Notes: generated by a model not told the origin, from the sequence alone. Positions 14,619 through 24,823 are shown, counted from the first letter of the stretch. The stretch is DNA of 64,000 bases from an uncultured Neomegalonema sp. (GCA_937911325.1 CALDSD010000102.1:1-64000), one strand, 5' to 3'. Made by a program: numbers and translations.

Positions 14619-16553
14619 TTATGACGGCATCTTCCGCTCGGTGACGATCTTCTCCGCCTCGCGCCCGTAGAGCTCTTCATAATGGCTGAACTCGGCGGTG
14701 TAGCGCCCGACGCCCTGCGTCGCGCTGCGAAGTTCGGCGATCAGGTTCTCGAGCGCCGGCCCAGGCATCTGCGTGCGCATCACGTCCCAACCCTCCGCGT
14801 CTGGATCGCGATCGAAGCCCAGAACGTGACCGCGCTTGCTGGAGACGATCGGCTGCAACGCGCCGGTGAAATGCGACGGAACAGAAAACTCGACATCGAA
14901 GATCGGCTCGAGCAGGACAGGCCCCGCCTCGGTCAAAGCCTGTGAGACGCCGGAGCGCCCGGCGATGCGGAACGCCATGTCCGAGCTGTCGACGGCGTGA
15001 TGCTGGCCATCCAGAAGCGTCACTGAAACGTCGACTACCGCAAAGCCCAGCGGACCCGACCGCATCGCCTCTCGCGCGCCGGTTTCAACCGCCGGGATGT
15101 ATTGTCGAGGCACCGCGCCGCCTTTTACGGTCTGATCGAACAGGAACCCTTCGCTGCGATCGGAGGGCGCGACGGTCAGCTTCACATCCGCGAATTGCCC
15201 GGCTCCGCCCGACTGTTTCTTGTGCCGATAATGGGTTTCAACGCGACGAGAAATGGTCTCGCGGAAAGCGGTGGCGACGGGATAGTCCTCGGCCTCGACG
15301 CCGAAAACCTCGGCCAGGTTTTCCCGGAGACGACGCAGATGCAACGCGCCTTGGACGCCGACGACCTGCGCCCCGCTCTCGGGATCCTGACTGACGGTCA
15401 GTCCCGTATCCTCGCCCGCAATCGTTGCGATCGCCTCGGAGAGTTTCACGTCGTCCCGCTCATGGACCGGCCGAAGCGCGCGGTGCAAGAGCGGCCGGGC
15501 GACGGCGCGCCACGCGGGCGGTTCCGAGCCGCCCTGCGCGGTGTAGAGCCGCGCAGGAACAAGGTGATCCGACTTCAACGCTGCGGCGACGCCGCCCTCT
15601 TCGACCTCCGCCAGCGCCGCCGGTTTGTCAGAACCCGCATCGGACAGCATGCCGACGCCGCCCCCGCCAAGGGTGTCGCCGGCTTTCAGCCCTTCGCCAA
15701 AGACCCGCAAAAAAGTCGTCTTTCCCACATGTTTGCGATGACGCGCCAGGAAGCTCACCGCGGCCGGGGCTCCGCCCAGACGGTCGCGAGCGGCGGCTGG
15801 CGGCGGCGTCTCATGCCGCAGCGCCTTCATCAGACGGGTCACGCCGTTCCGATGCTCGGCCGAGGCGATGAACGCCTCTGTGACGCGGTTTTCAGCGAGG
15901 ACCCGCGCGCAGATCGCGTAGACCGGGCTGTCCTGTGGGTGCTTCTCCTCGATGATCTCTTCGAGCAGCCAGTCATCGTATTCCGACAAGCTCTCCAGCA
16001 TCTCGTCCCGAGCCTCCTGCTCGCGGTCCATGAGATCCTCAGGGATTTCGATCAGCGCGGATTGCGCGCCGTCGCGGTATTTCCATGCGCGCTCGGAAAA
16101 CAGATCGACGGCGCCGGCGAACCTCTCGCACTCGCGGATGGGGATCTGCCGCAGAACGATGGGCGAGCTTGAATACGCTTGCAGCGCAGCGGCGATGTCG
16201 CGCAGACGGGAATGCGCCTCGTCCATTTTGTTGACGACGATGAAATGGGGAACGCCAGAGCTTTCGACCAAGCGGATATAGGGCGCCGCCAACACGGCTT
16301 GCTCGGGATCGGGAGAGACGACAATCAGAGCGGCGTCGGCCACCAGCAACGCATCGGCGGCGTCCTGAATGAACTCAAGGGAACCCGGACAGTCCAGCGC
16401 CGTCCAACTCTGGTCGAGGAAACGAAAGGGAACACATCGCAATTCATATGGTTCGGCGGGTCGGGGCGGTCGACCTTCAAGCTCGCACAATCGGTCGACC
16501 AAGGTCGACTTTCCCACGTGAGAAGCCCCCAGAACGGCGATGCATCTGGCCAT
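14619..16553 (-). CDS. Elongation factor G-like translational GTPase family protein
   Basis: A 644-residue EF-G paralogue, about 50 residues shorter than canonical FusA. The N-terminal domain has a P-loop GASHVGKST (9-17), DCPG in place of DTPG, and NKMD for guanine specificity. The interval between the P-loop and DCPG is only about 40 residues, and the EF-G switch I motif (RGITI-type) is absent. Domain IV has HYRHKKQSGGAGQFADVKL, typical of EF-G, and the C-terminus ends with domain V (GHVLGFDRD). Its role is unknown; it is not the housekeeping EF-G. ATG 16553 starts directly at the GTPase domain. Confidence 0.83.
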   Translation of the reverse strand: MARCIAVLGASHVGKSTLVDRLCELEGRPPRPAEPYELRCVPFRFLDQSWTALDCPGSLEFIQDAADALLVADAALIVVSPDPEQAVLAAPYIRLVESSGVPHFIVVNKMDEAHSRLRDIAAALQAYSSSPIVLRQIPIRECERFAGAVDLFSERAWKYRDGAQSALIEIPEDLMDREQEARDEMLESLSEYDDWLLEEIIEEKHPQDSPVYAICARVLAENRVTEAFIASAEHRNGVTRLMKALRHETPPPAAARDRLGGAPAAVSFLARHRKHVGKTTFLRVFGEGLKAGDTLGGGGVGMLSDAGSDKPAALAEVEEGGVAAALKSDHLVPARLYTAQGGSEPPAWRAVARPLLHRALRPVHERDDVKLSEAIATIAGEDTGLTVSQDPESGAQVVGVQGALHLRRLRENLAEVFGVEAEDYPVATAFRETISRRVETHYRHKKQSGGAGQFADVKLTVAPSDRSEGFLFDQTVKGGAVPRQYIPAVETGAREAMRSGPLGFAVVDVSVTLLDGQHHAVDSSDMAFRIAGRSGVSQALTEAGPVLLEPIFDVEFSVPSHFTGALQPIVSSKRGHVLGFDRDPDAEGWDVMRTQMPGPALENLIAELRSATQGVGRYTAEFSHYEELYGREAEKIVTERKMPS

Positions 16554-16862
16554 GTTCCCTTCCTTTCTTCGCGTTTCCTCCGGTCCCGCAGTTCTTTGCG
16601 TCTGCTGAGACTCTCCAGTGAAGCCGAGGAAACCGCGCTTGGGAAGCGCAATATCGACAAATTGGAAGCGGACCCTTGTGCGACGACGGACGCGGATCGC
16701 GTTTTTTCAGCCCGCAGGATGAACCTGCGCGGAGCCGATCGAACCGGATCACAAACCTGTCTCAGAAGTCGGGTCGCTGCGTCGCAGTTTAGTGCTATGT
16801 CGGCCGCAGGGGGCCTCGCCCCGCGAATGCATGACAAGCAGACATCTCCCAGGGAGTTCTGG
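16554..16862. other. 309-base intergenic region upstream of phoX-like gene
   Basis: Divergent promoter region for the EF-G-like gene and the PhoX-type phosphatase. A frame open upstream on the plus strand is an artefact. It includes a perfect palindrome CTGCGTCGCAG at 16777-16787 and the Shine-Dalgarno AGGGAG at 16851-16856. I do not see a convincing Pho box. Confidence 0.5.
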
Positions 16863-18881
16863 ATGAGCCGCGACCGAGTGATCAACGAAGCCGAGATCTG
16901 CAACAAGGCTGAGGCCTTCGAAGCCTATGACGACATCCCGAAGAATCCGCATCTGGGCGATACGATCGGAGACGTGATCAACAGACGCTACGGCCGTCGG
17001 GACGTGTTGCGCGGCGCATTGGCGGTGTCGGCGACAACGGCGCTGTTTGGCGCGACAGCCTTGACCTCGGCGCAACAGGCGCAGGCGGCGACGGGCTCGT
17101 TCGCGTTCTCGGAGATTGAAGGCGGGATCGACCAGACCCACCATGTGGCGGAAGGCTATGACGCCGACATCCTGTTGCGCTGGGGCGAGCCGATTTTCGC
17201 CGAGGCGCCGGATTTTGATCCGATGAACCAGACCGCTGAGGCGCAGCTGCAGCAGTTTGGCTACAACAACGACTATGTCGGCTTTGTTCCGCTGAACGAG
17301 GCCGGCGATCGGGGCGTTCTTTGCGTGAACCACGAGTACACGAATGAGGAAGTGATGTTCCCCGGCCTCGGCCGGCACGACAAAGTCCCGTTCGCGAGCA
17401 CGACGCGCGAGCTGGCCGAGATCGAGATGGCCGCCCACGGCGGCTCGGTCGTCGAGATCGCCAAAGGCTCGGATGGCAAATGGGCGCTGGTCAAGGACAG
17501 CGCCTTCAACCGACGCATCAGTCCGCTCAATACCCAGATGACCTTCAGTGGACCCGCCGCCGGGCATGACCGTCTCAAGACGTCGACCGATCCGGCGGGT
17601 CTGTCGGTGATCGGCACCATCAACAACTGCGCCGGCGGCATCACGCCCTGGGGCACCTATCTGATGGCCGAGGAGAACTTCCACGGCTACTTCTGGACCG
17701 ACAAGCTCGACGCCGAGGGCGATCCGATCCTCGACGAACAGACCCAAGCGGCGTCGATGAAACGCTATGGCGTTCCCGGCGGCTGGTATGCCTGGGGCAA
17801 ACACCACGAACGCTTCAACATCGACAAGGAGCCGAACGAGACCAATCGTTTTGGTTGGGTGGTCGAGGTGGATCCGATGGATCCAAACTCGACGCCGGTG
17901 AAGCACACTGCGCTCGGGCGGTTCCGACATGAAGGCGCCGAGTCGATCGTCAATGGCGACGGTCGCGTGGTCGTCTACAGCGGCGACGATGCGCGCTTTG
18001 ACTATCTTTATCGCTTCGTCTCGTCAGGGCGGATCAGCGGCGACAAGGCCGCCGATATGCAACTGCTTTCGGAGGGCGAGCTGTCCGTGGCGCGGTTCAA
18101 CGACGACAGCACGCTTGACTGGCTGCCGCTGGTGTTTGGCCAGGGGCCGCTGACGCCGGAGAACGGCTTCGACAGCCAGGCGGACGTCGTGATCGATGCG
18201 CGCCTCGCAGCGGACGCGCTTGGCGCCACGCCGATGGATCGTCCTGAGGACGTGCAGCCCGCCGGCGACAAGGTCTACGTCATGCTGACCAACAACTCGA
18301 AGCGCAAGCCTGGCGACGAGGACGCGGCGAACCCACGGCCCGAAAACCTTTTCGGACACATTATCGAGCTCACCGTGCCTGACGGCGATCACGACACGTC
18401 GACAGCACGCTGGGAGATCCTGGTGAAATGCGGCGACCCGTCAGTGTCCGAGGTTGGCGCTCAATGGGGCCCCGCGACGTCAGAGCATGGCTGGTTCGCA
18501 TCGCCCGACAACTGCGCGATCGACGCCGACGGTCGCCTTTGGGTTTCGACGGACCAAGGCCGTGGCTGGGCGCGGACGGGCAAGGCCGACGGACTTTACG
18601 GGGTCGAGACGGATGGCGAGCTTCGGGGGTCCTCGAAACTGTTCTTCCGCGTGCCTGTCGGCGCCGAACTCTGCGGACCTTACTTTACGCCGGATCAAGA
18701 GACGCTGTTTCTGGCGGTCCAGCACCCGGCGACCGACGGAACCAGGGATTTTCCCGGATTTGAACGCGCCTCCACCTTCGAAGATCCCGCGACCCGCTGG
18801 CCGGACTTCCAAGACGGCGTTCCACCGCGCCCCTCGGTCATGGTCGTGACCAAACAGGGCGGTGGAAAGATCGCGGTCTAG
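16863..18881 (+). CDS. PhoX family phosphatase (DUF839), Tat-exported
   Basis: Predicted periplasmic alkaline phosphatase-like protein of the PhoX family, which uses calcium and iron. The 672-residue product has a Tat signal: GRRDVLRGALAVSATTALF with the twin arginines at 45-46 and likely cleavage near AQA at 75. The extended n-region of about 44 residues is typical for PhoX. The body shows family features such as VNHEYTNEE and NNCAGGITPWGTYLMAEEN. ATG at 16863 is set by AGGGAG six bases upstream. No phosphate-regulon gene neighbours it. True phosphatase activity is inferred from the family. Confidence 0.88.
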   Translation: MSRDRVINEAEICNKAEAFEAYDDIPKNPHLGDTIGDVINRRYGRRDVLRGALAVSATTALFGATALTSAQQAQAATGSFAFSEIEGGIDQTHHVAEGYDADILLRWGEPIFAEAPDFDPMNQTAEAQLQQFGYNNDYVGFVPLNEAGDRGVLCVNHEYTNEEVMFPGLGRHDKVPFASTTRELAEIEMAAHGGSVVEIAKGSDGKWALVKDSAFNRRISPLNTQMTFSGPAAGHDRLKTSTDPAGLSVIGTINNCAGGITPWGTYLMAEENFHGYFWTDKLDAEGDPILDEQTQAASMKRYGVPGGWYAWGKHHERFNIDKEPNETNRFGWVVEVDPMDPNSTPVKHTALGRFRHEGAESIVNGDGRVVVYSGDDARFDYLYRFVSSGRISGDKAADMQLLSEGELSVARFNDDSTLDWLPLVFGQGPLTPENGFDSQADVVIDARLAADALGATPMDRPEDVQPAGDKVYVMLTNNSKRKPGDEDAANPRPENLFGHIIELTVPDGDHDTSTARWEILVKCGDPSVSEVGAQWGPATSEHGWFASPDNCAIDADGRLWVSTDQGRGWARTGKADGLYGVETDGELRGSSKLFFRVPVGAELCGPYFTPDQETLFLAVQHPATDGTRDFPGFERASTFEDPATRWPDFQDGVPPRPSVMVVTKQGGGKIAV

Positions 18882-18893
18882 GCGGCTGCGCGC

Positions 18894-20522
18894 TCAGGAG
18901 CTGGGCAACTGATAGCCCTGCTCCTCGAGCATCTTGCGGATCGAGACTTTGGAGATCTTGCCAGTAGCGGTGTGTGGGATCTCCTCGACGAACAGAACGT
19001 CGTCGGGAACCTGCCACTTCGCCACATGTTCCGCGATCTGAGCCAAAACTTCCTCCTTGGTCGCGGACTTTCCAGGGCTGCAGACCACCAGAAGGACCGG
19101 CCGTTCGTCCCACTTCGGATGGGGAACGCCCACCGCGGCAGCCTCCGACACCGAAGGATGGGCGACCGCGAAGTTCTCCAGATCAATCGAGCTGATCCAC
19201 TCGCCGCCCGACTTGATCACGTCCTTTGACCGGTCGGTGATCTTGATCGAGCCGTAGGCGTCCATGTTGGCGACGTCGCCCGTGTCGAACCAGCCGTCCG
19301 GGTCCGCCGCTTCAACATCGGCCTTGAGGTACCGTTGCACCACGCCAGGCCCGCGGATGAAGAGGCTGCCCGCGGTTTCGCCGTCGCGCGGCGCATCGGC
19401 GCCGTCATCCGTCTTCACGTTGAGGTCGACCGTGTAGAACGGACGCCCGGTGCGTAGTCGCGCCTCCATCTGCTCTTCGTCGGACAGTCCCAGGATTTCC
19501 GGCGTGGGCGTGGCGAAGGACCCAAGCGGACTGGTTTCAGTCATGCCCCAGGCGTGGATCACTTCGACGCCGTAGACCTTCTCGAATTTCTCCATCACCG
19601 CGCGGGGGCAGGCCGACCCGCCGATGACGACGCGTTTGAGAGTGGAGAGCCGCTGGCCGGTCTCCTCCAGGTGCTGCAACAGCGCTAGCCAGACCGTCGG
19701 GACGGCCAGGGTGATGGTGACGCCCTGTTCCAGCATCTCGTAGAGCGCCGGCGCCGTCATATCCCGGCCGGGCATCACCATTGACGCGCCCGCCATCGGC
19801 GTCGAATAGCCCGTCGACCAGCCGTTGGCGTGAAACAGCGGAACGACGGGCATCACGACGTCGTTCGCCGAGAGCCCGAGAACATCGGGCTGCAGCACAG
19901 CCATCGCGTGTAAGACGTTTGACCGATGACCATAGACAACGCCTTTGGGGTTCCCGGTCGTGCCCGAGGTGTAGCAGATCCCGCAGGCGTCGCCCTCGTC
20001 GACCGGCGTCCAGCCCTCGTCCGCAGACTGTTCCGCCACCCAGTCTTCGTAGCAAAGAGCGCCCGGCAACGACGTTTCCGGCATATGGGCGCGGTCGGTC
20101 ATGACAATATAGCCCTGGACCGTCGTCAGATGCGGGGCGAGGCGCTCGATCAGCGGCACAAGGTCGTGATCCATCATCAGCCAACGATCCTCGGCGTGAT
20201 TGATGATGTAGATGAGCTGGTCGTCGAACAGCCGCGGGTTCAGGGAATGCGTGACGCCGCCGGCGCCTGGAACGCCATGCCAGACCTCAAGATGTCGCCC
20301 GGTGTTCCACGCCATCACGCCGACCCGGTCGCCGGGCTGAAGTCCGAGCTTTCGCAACCCGGCCGCGACGCGCCGCGCCTTATCGCGGATCTGCGCCCAG
20401 TTCGAGGTCACGACAGGTCCTTCCGCGGACCGTGTCAGGATACGTCTGTCGCCGTGAAACCGCGCCGCATGATCAATGATTGTGGTGCTGACCAGCGGCC
20501 AGTCCTGCATTTGCGCACGCAT
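18894..20522 (-). CDS. Fatty-acid--CoA ligase (acyl-CoA synthetase, AMP-forming)
   Basis: Activates medium- or long-chain fatty acids to acyl-CoA with ATP. The 542-residue enzyme has the AMP-binding P-loop [16 protein letters not shown] (about 184-199), a GGSACP block, WGMTETSP, and the C-terminal hinge region [12 protein letters not shown] followed by [15 protein letters not shown]. The opening [16 protein letters not shown] resembles AlkK-type ligases. It probably feeds the beta-oxidation operon at 24.8-32.1 kb. It converges on the phoX-like gene (12-base gap) and is divergent from the transporter at 20681. Confidence 0.92.
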   Translation of the reverse strand: MRAQMQDWPLVSTTIIDHAARFHGDRRILTRSAEGPVVTSNWAQIRDKARRVAAGLRKLGLQPGDRVGVMAWNTGRHLEVWHGVPGAGGVTHSLNPRLFDDQLIYIINHAEDRWLMMDHDLVPLIERLAPHLTTVQGYIVMTDRAHMPETSLPGALCYEDWVAEQSADEGWTPVDEGDACGICYTSGTTGNPKGVVYGHRSNVLHAMAVLQPDVLGLSANDVVMPVVPLFHANGWSTGYSTPMAGASMVMPGRDMTAPALYEMLEQGVTITLAVPTVWLALLQHLEETGQRLSTLKRVVIGGSACPRAVMEKFEKVYGVEVIHAWGMTETSPLGSFATPTPEILGLSDEEQMEARLRTGRPFYTVDLNVKTDDGADAPRDGETAGSLFIRGPGVVQRYLKADVEAADPDGWFDTGDVANMDAYGSIKITDRSKDVIKSGGEWISSIDLENFAVAHPSVSEAAAVGVPHPKWDERPVLLVVCSPGKSATKEEVLAQIAEHVAKWQVPDDVLFVEEIPHTATGKISKVSIRKMLEEQGYQLPSS

Positions 20523-20680
20523 GCGCGTCCTCCCGGAAAACCCTTGTTTTGCGGAAGACTAGCAACTTCCTCGCCGGCGAAAAGGTCTATGGGCGGATTT
20601 CTGGGTTTGACGGGGCTCGACCGATTGACAGATCCGCGCGAGAGGCGCACGAGCCGTCGAGTTGCATCGAAGGCAGGCTG

Positions 20681-21592
20681 ATGACCCCGAATGTCCGCGG
20701 CGCGATCGCCATGTCGATGGCGATGCTCTGTTTCGTCCTGAACGATCTGGCGATCAAAGGCGTCTTGAAGGACTTGCCGACAGGACAAGCGATGTTCCTG
20801 CGCGGACTTTTCGCCATCGTCTTTGCAACGGCTCTGGCCTGGAGATCAGGCGCGTTCCGGCATGCTCGCCTCTTGCTGAACCGCATGGTTCTACTGCGCT
20901 GCGTGCTGGAAGGCTGCGCCGCGAGCTGTTTCCTGACGGCGCTCGCCTTCGTGCCGTTCGCGACGCTCAGCGCCACGCTGCAAATGACGCCTTTGATTGC
21001 GACGGGGCTCGCGGCGCTGACGTTGCGGGAACAGGTCGGATGGCGACGCTGGGCGGCGATGGGCGCAGGGCTCGTCGGCATGCTGATCATCTTGCAGCCC
21101 GGCGTCGAGGAGATCTCGATCTACGCGTTGCTGGGCGTTGCGACCTCGTTCCTGGCGGCGGCGCGAGACATCGCGACCCGGGTCGCACCGCCGGAGACCC
21201 CGACCATGCTCTTCGCCTTTGGCAGCGTCATCACCATCATGGTGGCCGGGGCTGCGATGAGCGTTGTCGAAGCGAACCTTGGCCGCCCGTGGGCGACCGC
21301 GGACAACGAGCATCTGGCCCTGCTGGTGATCGCGTCGATCATCGTGATCGGGGCCAACTTCTTCGTCAGCAAAGCGATGCGCCTCGGCGAGGTCTCCTTC
21401 GTCGCGCCCTTTCGCTATACCTCTGTTCTGTTCGCCACGCTCGGCGCGTGGATCGTGTTCCTCGAAGAGCCGGGTTTGAATGTCCTGGTCGGAGCCGGCG
21501 TGATCATCGCCGCCGGGCTCTATACGTTCCACAGGGAGCAAGTCAGAGGCCGCGACATCGCAACCAGGCCCCAACCGCCTCAGAGCCGATAA
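20681..21592 (+). CDS. EamA/DMT family transporter
   Basis: A 303-residue inner-membrane permease with about ten hydrophobic helices arranged as two EamA repeats, the second starting near residue 150. It begins MTPNVRGAIAMSMAMLCFVLNDL, typical for the start of helix 1 in this family. ATG at 20681 is used; a longer frame from 20549 would add a non-hydrophobic tail and lacks support. The substrate is not predictable; relatives move amino acids, nucleotides or metabolites. Its last 13 bases overlap the convergent gene at 21580. Confidence 0.88.
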   Translation: MTPNVRGAIAMSMAMLCFVLNDLAIKGVLKDLPTGQAMFLRGLFAIVFATALAWRSGAFRHARLLLNRMVLLRCVLEGCAASCFLTALAFVPFATLSATLQMTPLIATGLAALTLREQVGWRRWAAMGAGLVGMLIILQPGVEEISIYALLGVATSFLAAARDIATRVAPPETPTMLFAFGSVITIMVAGAAMSVVEANLGRPWATADNEHLALLVIASIIVIGANFFVSKAMRLGEVSFVAPFRYTSVLFATLGAWIVFLEEPGLNVLVGAGVIIAAGLYTFHREQVRGRDIATRPQPPQSR

Positions 21593-22155
21593 CGGTTGGT
21601 TTCGATCCAGTTGAGCGCTGCGCTCAGTCCGATCAACGAAAACCCGACAAGCCGCGGCGCGCCATCGAGATCCCGAAACGCCAACGACATCCGGCCGCCG
21701 TCGCGCATCGCCGGAACGATCGCCACATTGGCGATGCTCTGGGAGAAAAGGTAATCGTTCACACCGCCGTCGGGTTGCCGCGCCCAGCCAAGATTCTCGC
21801 CAGGGATCAGGTAGGCGATCTCCTCGTCATCCACGGTGACAAGGATGTCGCTTTCCTCGGACACCATCGCCGCCACGCCAGTGAAGACGACGTCGTATCC
21901 CAAACCGGGCGCGCCGGAGGAGACCCGGATTATGTAATTGGCGTCGACGCCGACGGCCTCTGGCCCAACGCCATTGTAGGCGAGGACGCTGCAATATCCG
22001 CCTGGACGGCAGGCCGCCAGCCAGTCTTGGAACACCGCCCGGCGTTCGCCGTAACGCTCATAGATGAGATCCGGCTCTCGCGCCGCCGTCTCTACAATTG
22101 CACCCGCCCCAATCACGGCGAGCACAGCCGCCACGAACAGCTTTCGCGAAAACAT
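21580..22155 (-). CDS. Exported DUF1176/IalB-like protein
   Basis: A 191-residue protein with a signal peptide (MFSRKLFVAAVLAVIGAGAI, likely cleaved near TAA at 22-24). The mature part has FQDWLAACRPGGYCSVLAY, with two close cysteines, and a C-terminal FSLIGLSAALNWIE. This combination resembles the DUF1176 or invasion-associated IalB-type group. The role is unknown. It overlaps the convergent transporter by 13 bases and lies 77 bases downstream of the M48 protease gene on the same strand. Confidence 0.65.
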   Translation of the reverse strand: MFSRKLFVAAVLAVIGAGAIVETAAREPDLIYERYGERRAVFQDWLAACRPGGYCSVLAYNGVGPEAVGVDANYIIRVSSGAPGLGYDVVFTGVAAMVSEESDILVTVDDEEIAYLIPGENLGWARQPDGGVNDYLFSQSIANVAIVPAMRDGGRMSLAFRDLDGAPRLVGFSLIGLSAALNWIETNRYRL

Positions 22156-22232
22156 ACCGCCTCTTCACCTGCTCCAAAGCTGTGATACCGCGTCTCGGCG
22201 AGCTCCGCCAACAAAGACCGCAGGCAAACTGT

Positions 22233-23324
22233 TCATTCGTCGCAGATGGTTCGAAGCGCCGCCCATTCCTGCTCCGAGAGGACCGGTCGCGCGTCTGAAT
22301 TCGCGTTCTGCGTGAACTGCTCCTCGCGAGAACCGTGGGTTGGATGCGACGCAAGATAGCTGTCGTCGTCGCCGAACCGCTGAAGCAGTCGGCGAAAGAA
22401 CCCGCCGACAGGGGCTGGGTCGACGTCGGCCGCCTGCAGGATCCGGATCGCCGTGGCGTCCGCCTGCGCCTCGATTTCGCGCGAATAGCGAGCGTTGACC
22501 GCCGCATCGACCATCGCCGTCAGAGCGAACCCGCCAAAGAAGTCTCCGAACAGAAGGCCGATCACCCCGGCGGATCCCAGGGTTCGCAACGCGCCACGGG
22601 TGGGATCGCGCGTGATCACATGGCCGATCTCGTGCGCCAAAACGCCGGCGACCTCTTCGGGGCTTTCGGCGTCTTTGATCAGCCCGCTGAGCAGGAAGAT
22701 ATGACCGCCAGGCAGTGCGAAGGCGTTCGGCGTGCCGGAGTCCAGAACCTTCACGCTCAGCGGCACATGGGCATCCGCCACAGGTTCGAGCCGGGCGACC
22801 ATCTTGTCGAGCGCGGCCAGACCCTCAGGCGCGTCACAGGCGCCTGGACGCAGTCCCATCAGGAAGACGCCTTCAGCCTCGATCTCGTTGGCGATGCTCT
22901 CTCCGAGGGCGACTTCGCTTTCGGGCGGAATAAACTGGGCGATCTGGTTGGCCAGCAACGGCGCGATGACGAACACGATCGCCAGGATCGACGCGATCGC
23001 CGTGCCGCCCCAGACCAGAACCTTCCGCTGAAGGGCCCGTGGCGCGGGCGGTTTCACGTTCAACCCTGTGGCGGCGTTCTCAATGGCGGCGATGAGTTCC
23101 GGATCACGCAGCACAAGCCTGGCTTCCGAGCCGAACTCCGGGATCAGACGAAGCTCCCCCGCGACCGCTTGCGCGCCGGGCAGGCGGCGGATCTTATCGA
23201 TGGGCCACCGCGCGAGCTCGGCGCCTTCGAGCGTGGAAAGGCGCAGCGCATTGACGTCGAGGCGGGCTGTAACCTCGCGCCGGCCTGCTGTCTCCCCATC
23301 GAAGTAGTCGGCGCTCGCTTGCAC
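22233..23324 (-). CDS. M48 family metalloprotease, membrane-anchored
   Basis: A 363-residue zinc protease. It has an N-terminal cytosolic domain (1-98), one transmembrane helix (about 102-122) and a periplasmic catalytic domain with HEIGH at 231-235. The downstream EIEAQAD motif supplies the third zinc ligand. The N-terminal region (about 8-75) resembles a small beta-rich domain. It follows the DUF898 gene by nine bases and is certainly co-transcribed with it. The target may be membrane or envelope proteins, by analogy with HtpX and BepA. Confidence 0.9.
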   Translation of the reverse strand: MQASADYFDGETAGRREVTARLDVNALRLSTLEGAELARWPIDKIRRLPGAQAVAGELRLIPEFGSEARLVLRDPELIAAIENAATGLNVKPPAPRALQRKVLVWGGTAIASILAIVFVIAPLLANQIAQFIPPESEVALGESIANEIEAEGVFLMGLRPGACDAPEGLAALDKMVARLEPVADAHVPLSVKVLDSGTPNAFALPGGHIFLLSGLIKDAESPEEVAGVLAHEIGHVITRDPTRGALRTLGSAGVIGLLFGDFFGGFALTAMVDAAVNARYSREIEAQADATAIRILQAADVDPAPVGGFFRRLLQRFGDDDSYLASHPTHGSREEQFTQNANSDARPVLSEQEWAALRTICDE

Positions 23325-23333
23325 GTTCGACCC

Positions 23334-24632
23334 CTAGAACGCCCCGACGTCCAATGCGTCGGCGAAGCCCTCGGCCGCTTGCTCCTCGGTCTGCGCCTGC
23401 TGGCGAGCGCTTGACATAGCGGCCACGTTCTGAATTCGGAGCGTGCCGATCGCGCGGTCGATATAGCGGCGGTTGACGAAGATCTCCGCTGCGATGACGG
23501 CCGCAACGCCGATGATGAGATAGAAGACGATCACAGCGCCGAAGATCACGACCAATGTGGCTGGATCAGGATCCCCTTGGTTCAGCGACGGATCGAAGAC
23601 CGACAAAAGCTCGGGATAGGCCGCGGCGACACCGGCGCCGGCGACGCCAAAGACGAGCGCCATTCCAACCGCGAAGGCGATGGTGATCAGCATCGTCAGG
23701 AACAGGCCGCCGATGACCACCATCGTCATCCGCCCCGGCTGCATTTCCGAGATGATCTGCGCGGGCGCGCCTCCGTGGCTCGCGACTTCCATGCGGCTCA
23801 GAATGTACTTCAGCCGAAACGAGCCGTACCAGATGAAGCCGATGATCGCCGCGAGGTAGACGAAAAGGCCAAGCGCGATCAGCGGCCCAGACGGTTCCGG
23901 CGTCGCAAACGGGTCGTTCGCCGGCGGAGGCGTCGCCGTCACGGCGACCGCGACAAAGACAGCTACCGTCGCCGCAATCAGAGCCCAGACCCAAATAAAC
24001 CCACGATAAAGGCCGCCCGCCTTACCCGTCAGTTCAAAGCGCTGATCTCCAAAGGTCATGCGCTTGGTGATGAACTGGCGCAGTTTGAAATCGGCGAGCG
24101 GATATAGCAGCCCCAGCGTGACAATGCTGCCGAGCGACCAAAGCAAAGAGCGCCACGTGTAGGCCCAGGCTTCCAGATCCAGGCCGAAGCGAACGCCTTT
24201 CCAGCGCGTGCGCGACAGCAGATAGCGCTGGGCGCGATACTTGGCGTAGGGGATCAGCGGCAGAAGGGTGAGCAGCGACAGAAACGCCGCGGGCTCGTAG
24301 CCCTGCCAGTAGGCCATCGAGGCGAAGCTCAGACCAAAATTCACCACCGCCAGGTAAATCGCGAGGAAGAAGATCGCGATCAGGAAACCGAGCAGCAGCT
24401 CAACGCCTTTGCCGGTGTATTCGAGCGGCTCGCCGTCTAGCCGGGTCGAGCCCCAGTAATACCGACGCAGATGCGTCTTCATCCAAAAGCGGTAGATGCC
24501 AAGCGTCAGGATCGTCAGCAGCAGACCCTTGAACATGATGTTGAACAGCGACCCGGTTTCACCGGTGAACTCGCCGCGCCCGGCGCCGTCGTCTGACGGC
24601 GCTGCCGTCGGGTTTGTCTCTGCGATGGTCAT
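23334..24632 (-). CDS. DUF898 (YjgN-type) integral membrane protein
   Basis: A 432-residue inner-membrane protein of the YjgN/DUF898 family. Family landmarks are the N-terminal FTGETGSLFNIMFKGLLLTI, TLGIYRFWMKTHLRRYYW and the later LADFKLRQFITKRMTFGDQRF. About eight to ten hydrophobic segments are visible. Function is unknown. ATG 24632 is preceded by a G-rich Shine-Dalgarno (GGGGGCGAG on the minus strand). It is paired with an M48 protease nine bases downstream, an arrangement that recurs in alphaproteobacteria, so the two proteins probably work together at the membrane. Confidence 0.88.
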   Translation of the reverse strand: MTIAETNPTAAPSDDGAGRGEFTGETGSLFNIMFKGLLLTILTLGIYRFWMKTHLRRYYWGSTRLDGEPLEYTGKGVELLLGFLIAIFFLAIYLAVVNFGLSFASMAYWQGYEPAAFLSLLTLLPLIPYAKYRAQRYLLSRTRWKGVRFGLDLEAWAYTWRSLLWSLGSIVTLGLLYPLADFKLRQFITKRMTFGDQRFELTGKAGGLYRGFIWVWALIAATVAVFVAVAVTATPPPANDPFATPEPSGPLIALGLFVYLAAIIGFIWYGSFRLKYILSRMEVASHGGAPAQIISEMQPGRMTMVVIGGLFLTMLITIAFAVGMALVFGVAGAGVAAAYPELLSVFDPSLNQGDPDPATLVVIFGAVIVFYLIIGVAAVIAAEIFVNRRYIDRAIGTLRIQNVAAMSSARQQAQTEEQAAEGFADALDVGAF

Positions 24633-24768
24633 CTCGCCCCCGTTGTTCGGACGCCGCGATCTGTCGCGCGGCTTTGTCGCCAAAATCGCCCCGTCGCGCC
24701 GCCAATGCAAGCAGAGCTGCGGAAATCCACCGGCGGTTTAGCGGGCTTGTGTGACGTCCGCGCGAACG

Positions 24769-24796
24769 GAAAAGAGCGGCCCCGCCGGACCGCTCT
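24769..24796 (-). terminator. Rho-independent terminator after fadJ
   Basis: On the minus strand, stem AGAGCGG / CCGCTCT (24790-24796 and 24773-24779) with a ten-base G/C-rich loop, followed by TTTTCC. It ends the beta-oxidation operon. Confidence 0.78.
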
Positions 24797-24823
24797 CTGT
24801 GCAAGGCTTATCCGAGATCTCTT

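Noticed and set aside
16179-16862. Long N-terminal extension of the PhoX-like gene
   Set aside because: It reads through the EF-G-like gene antisense. The Tat signal and Shine-Dalgarno fix the start at 16863.
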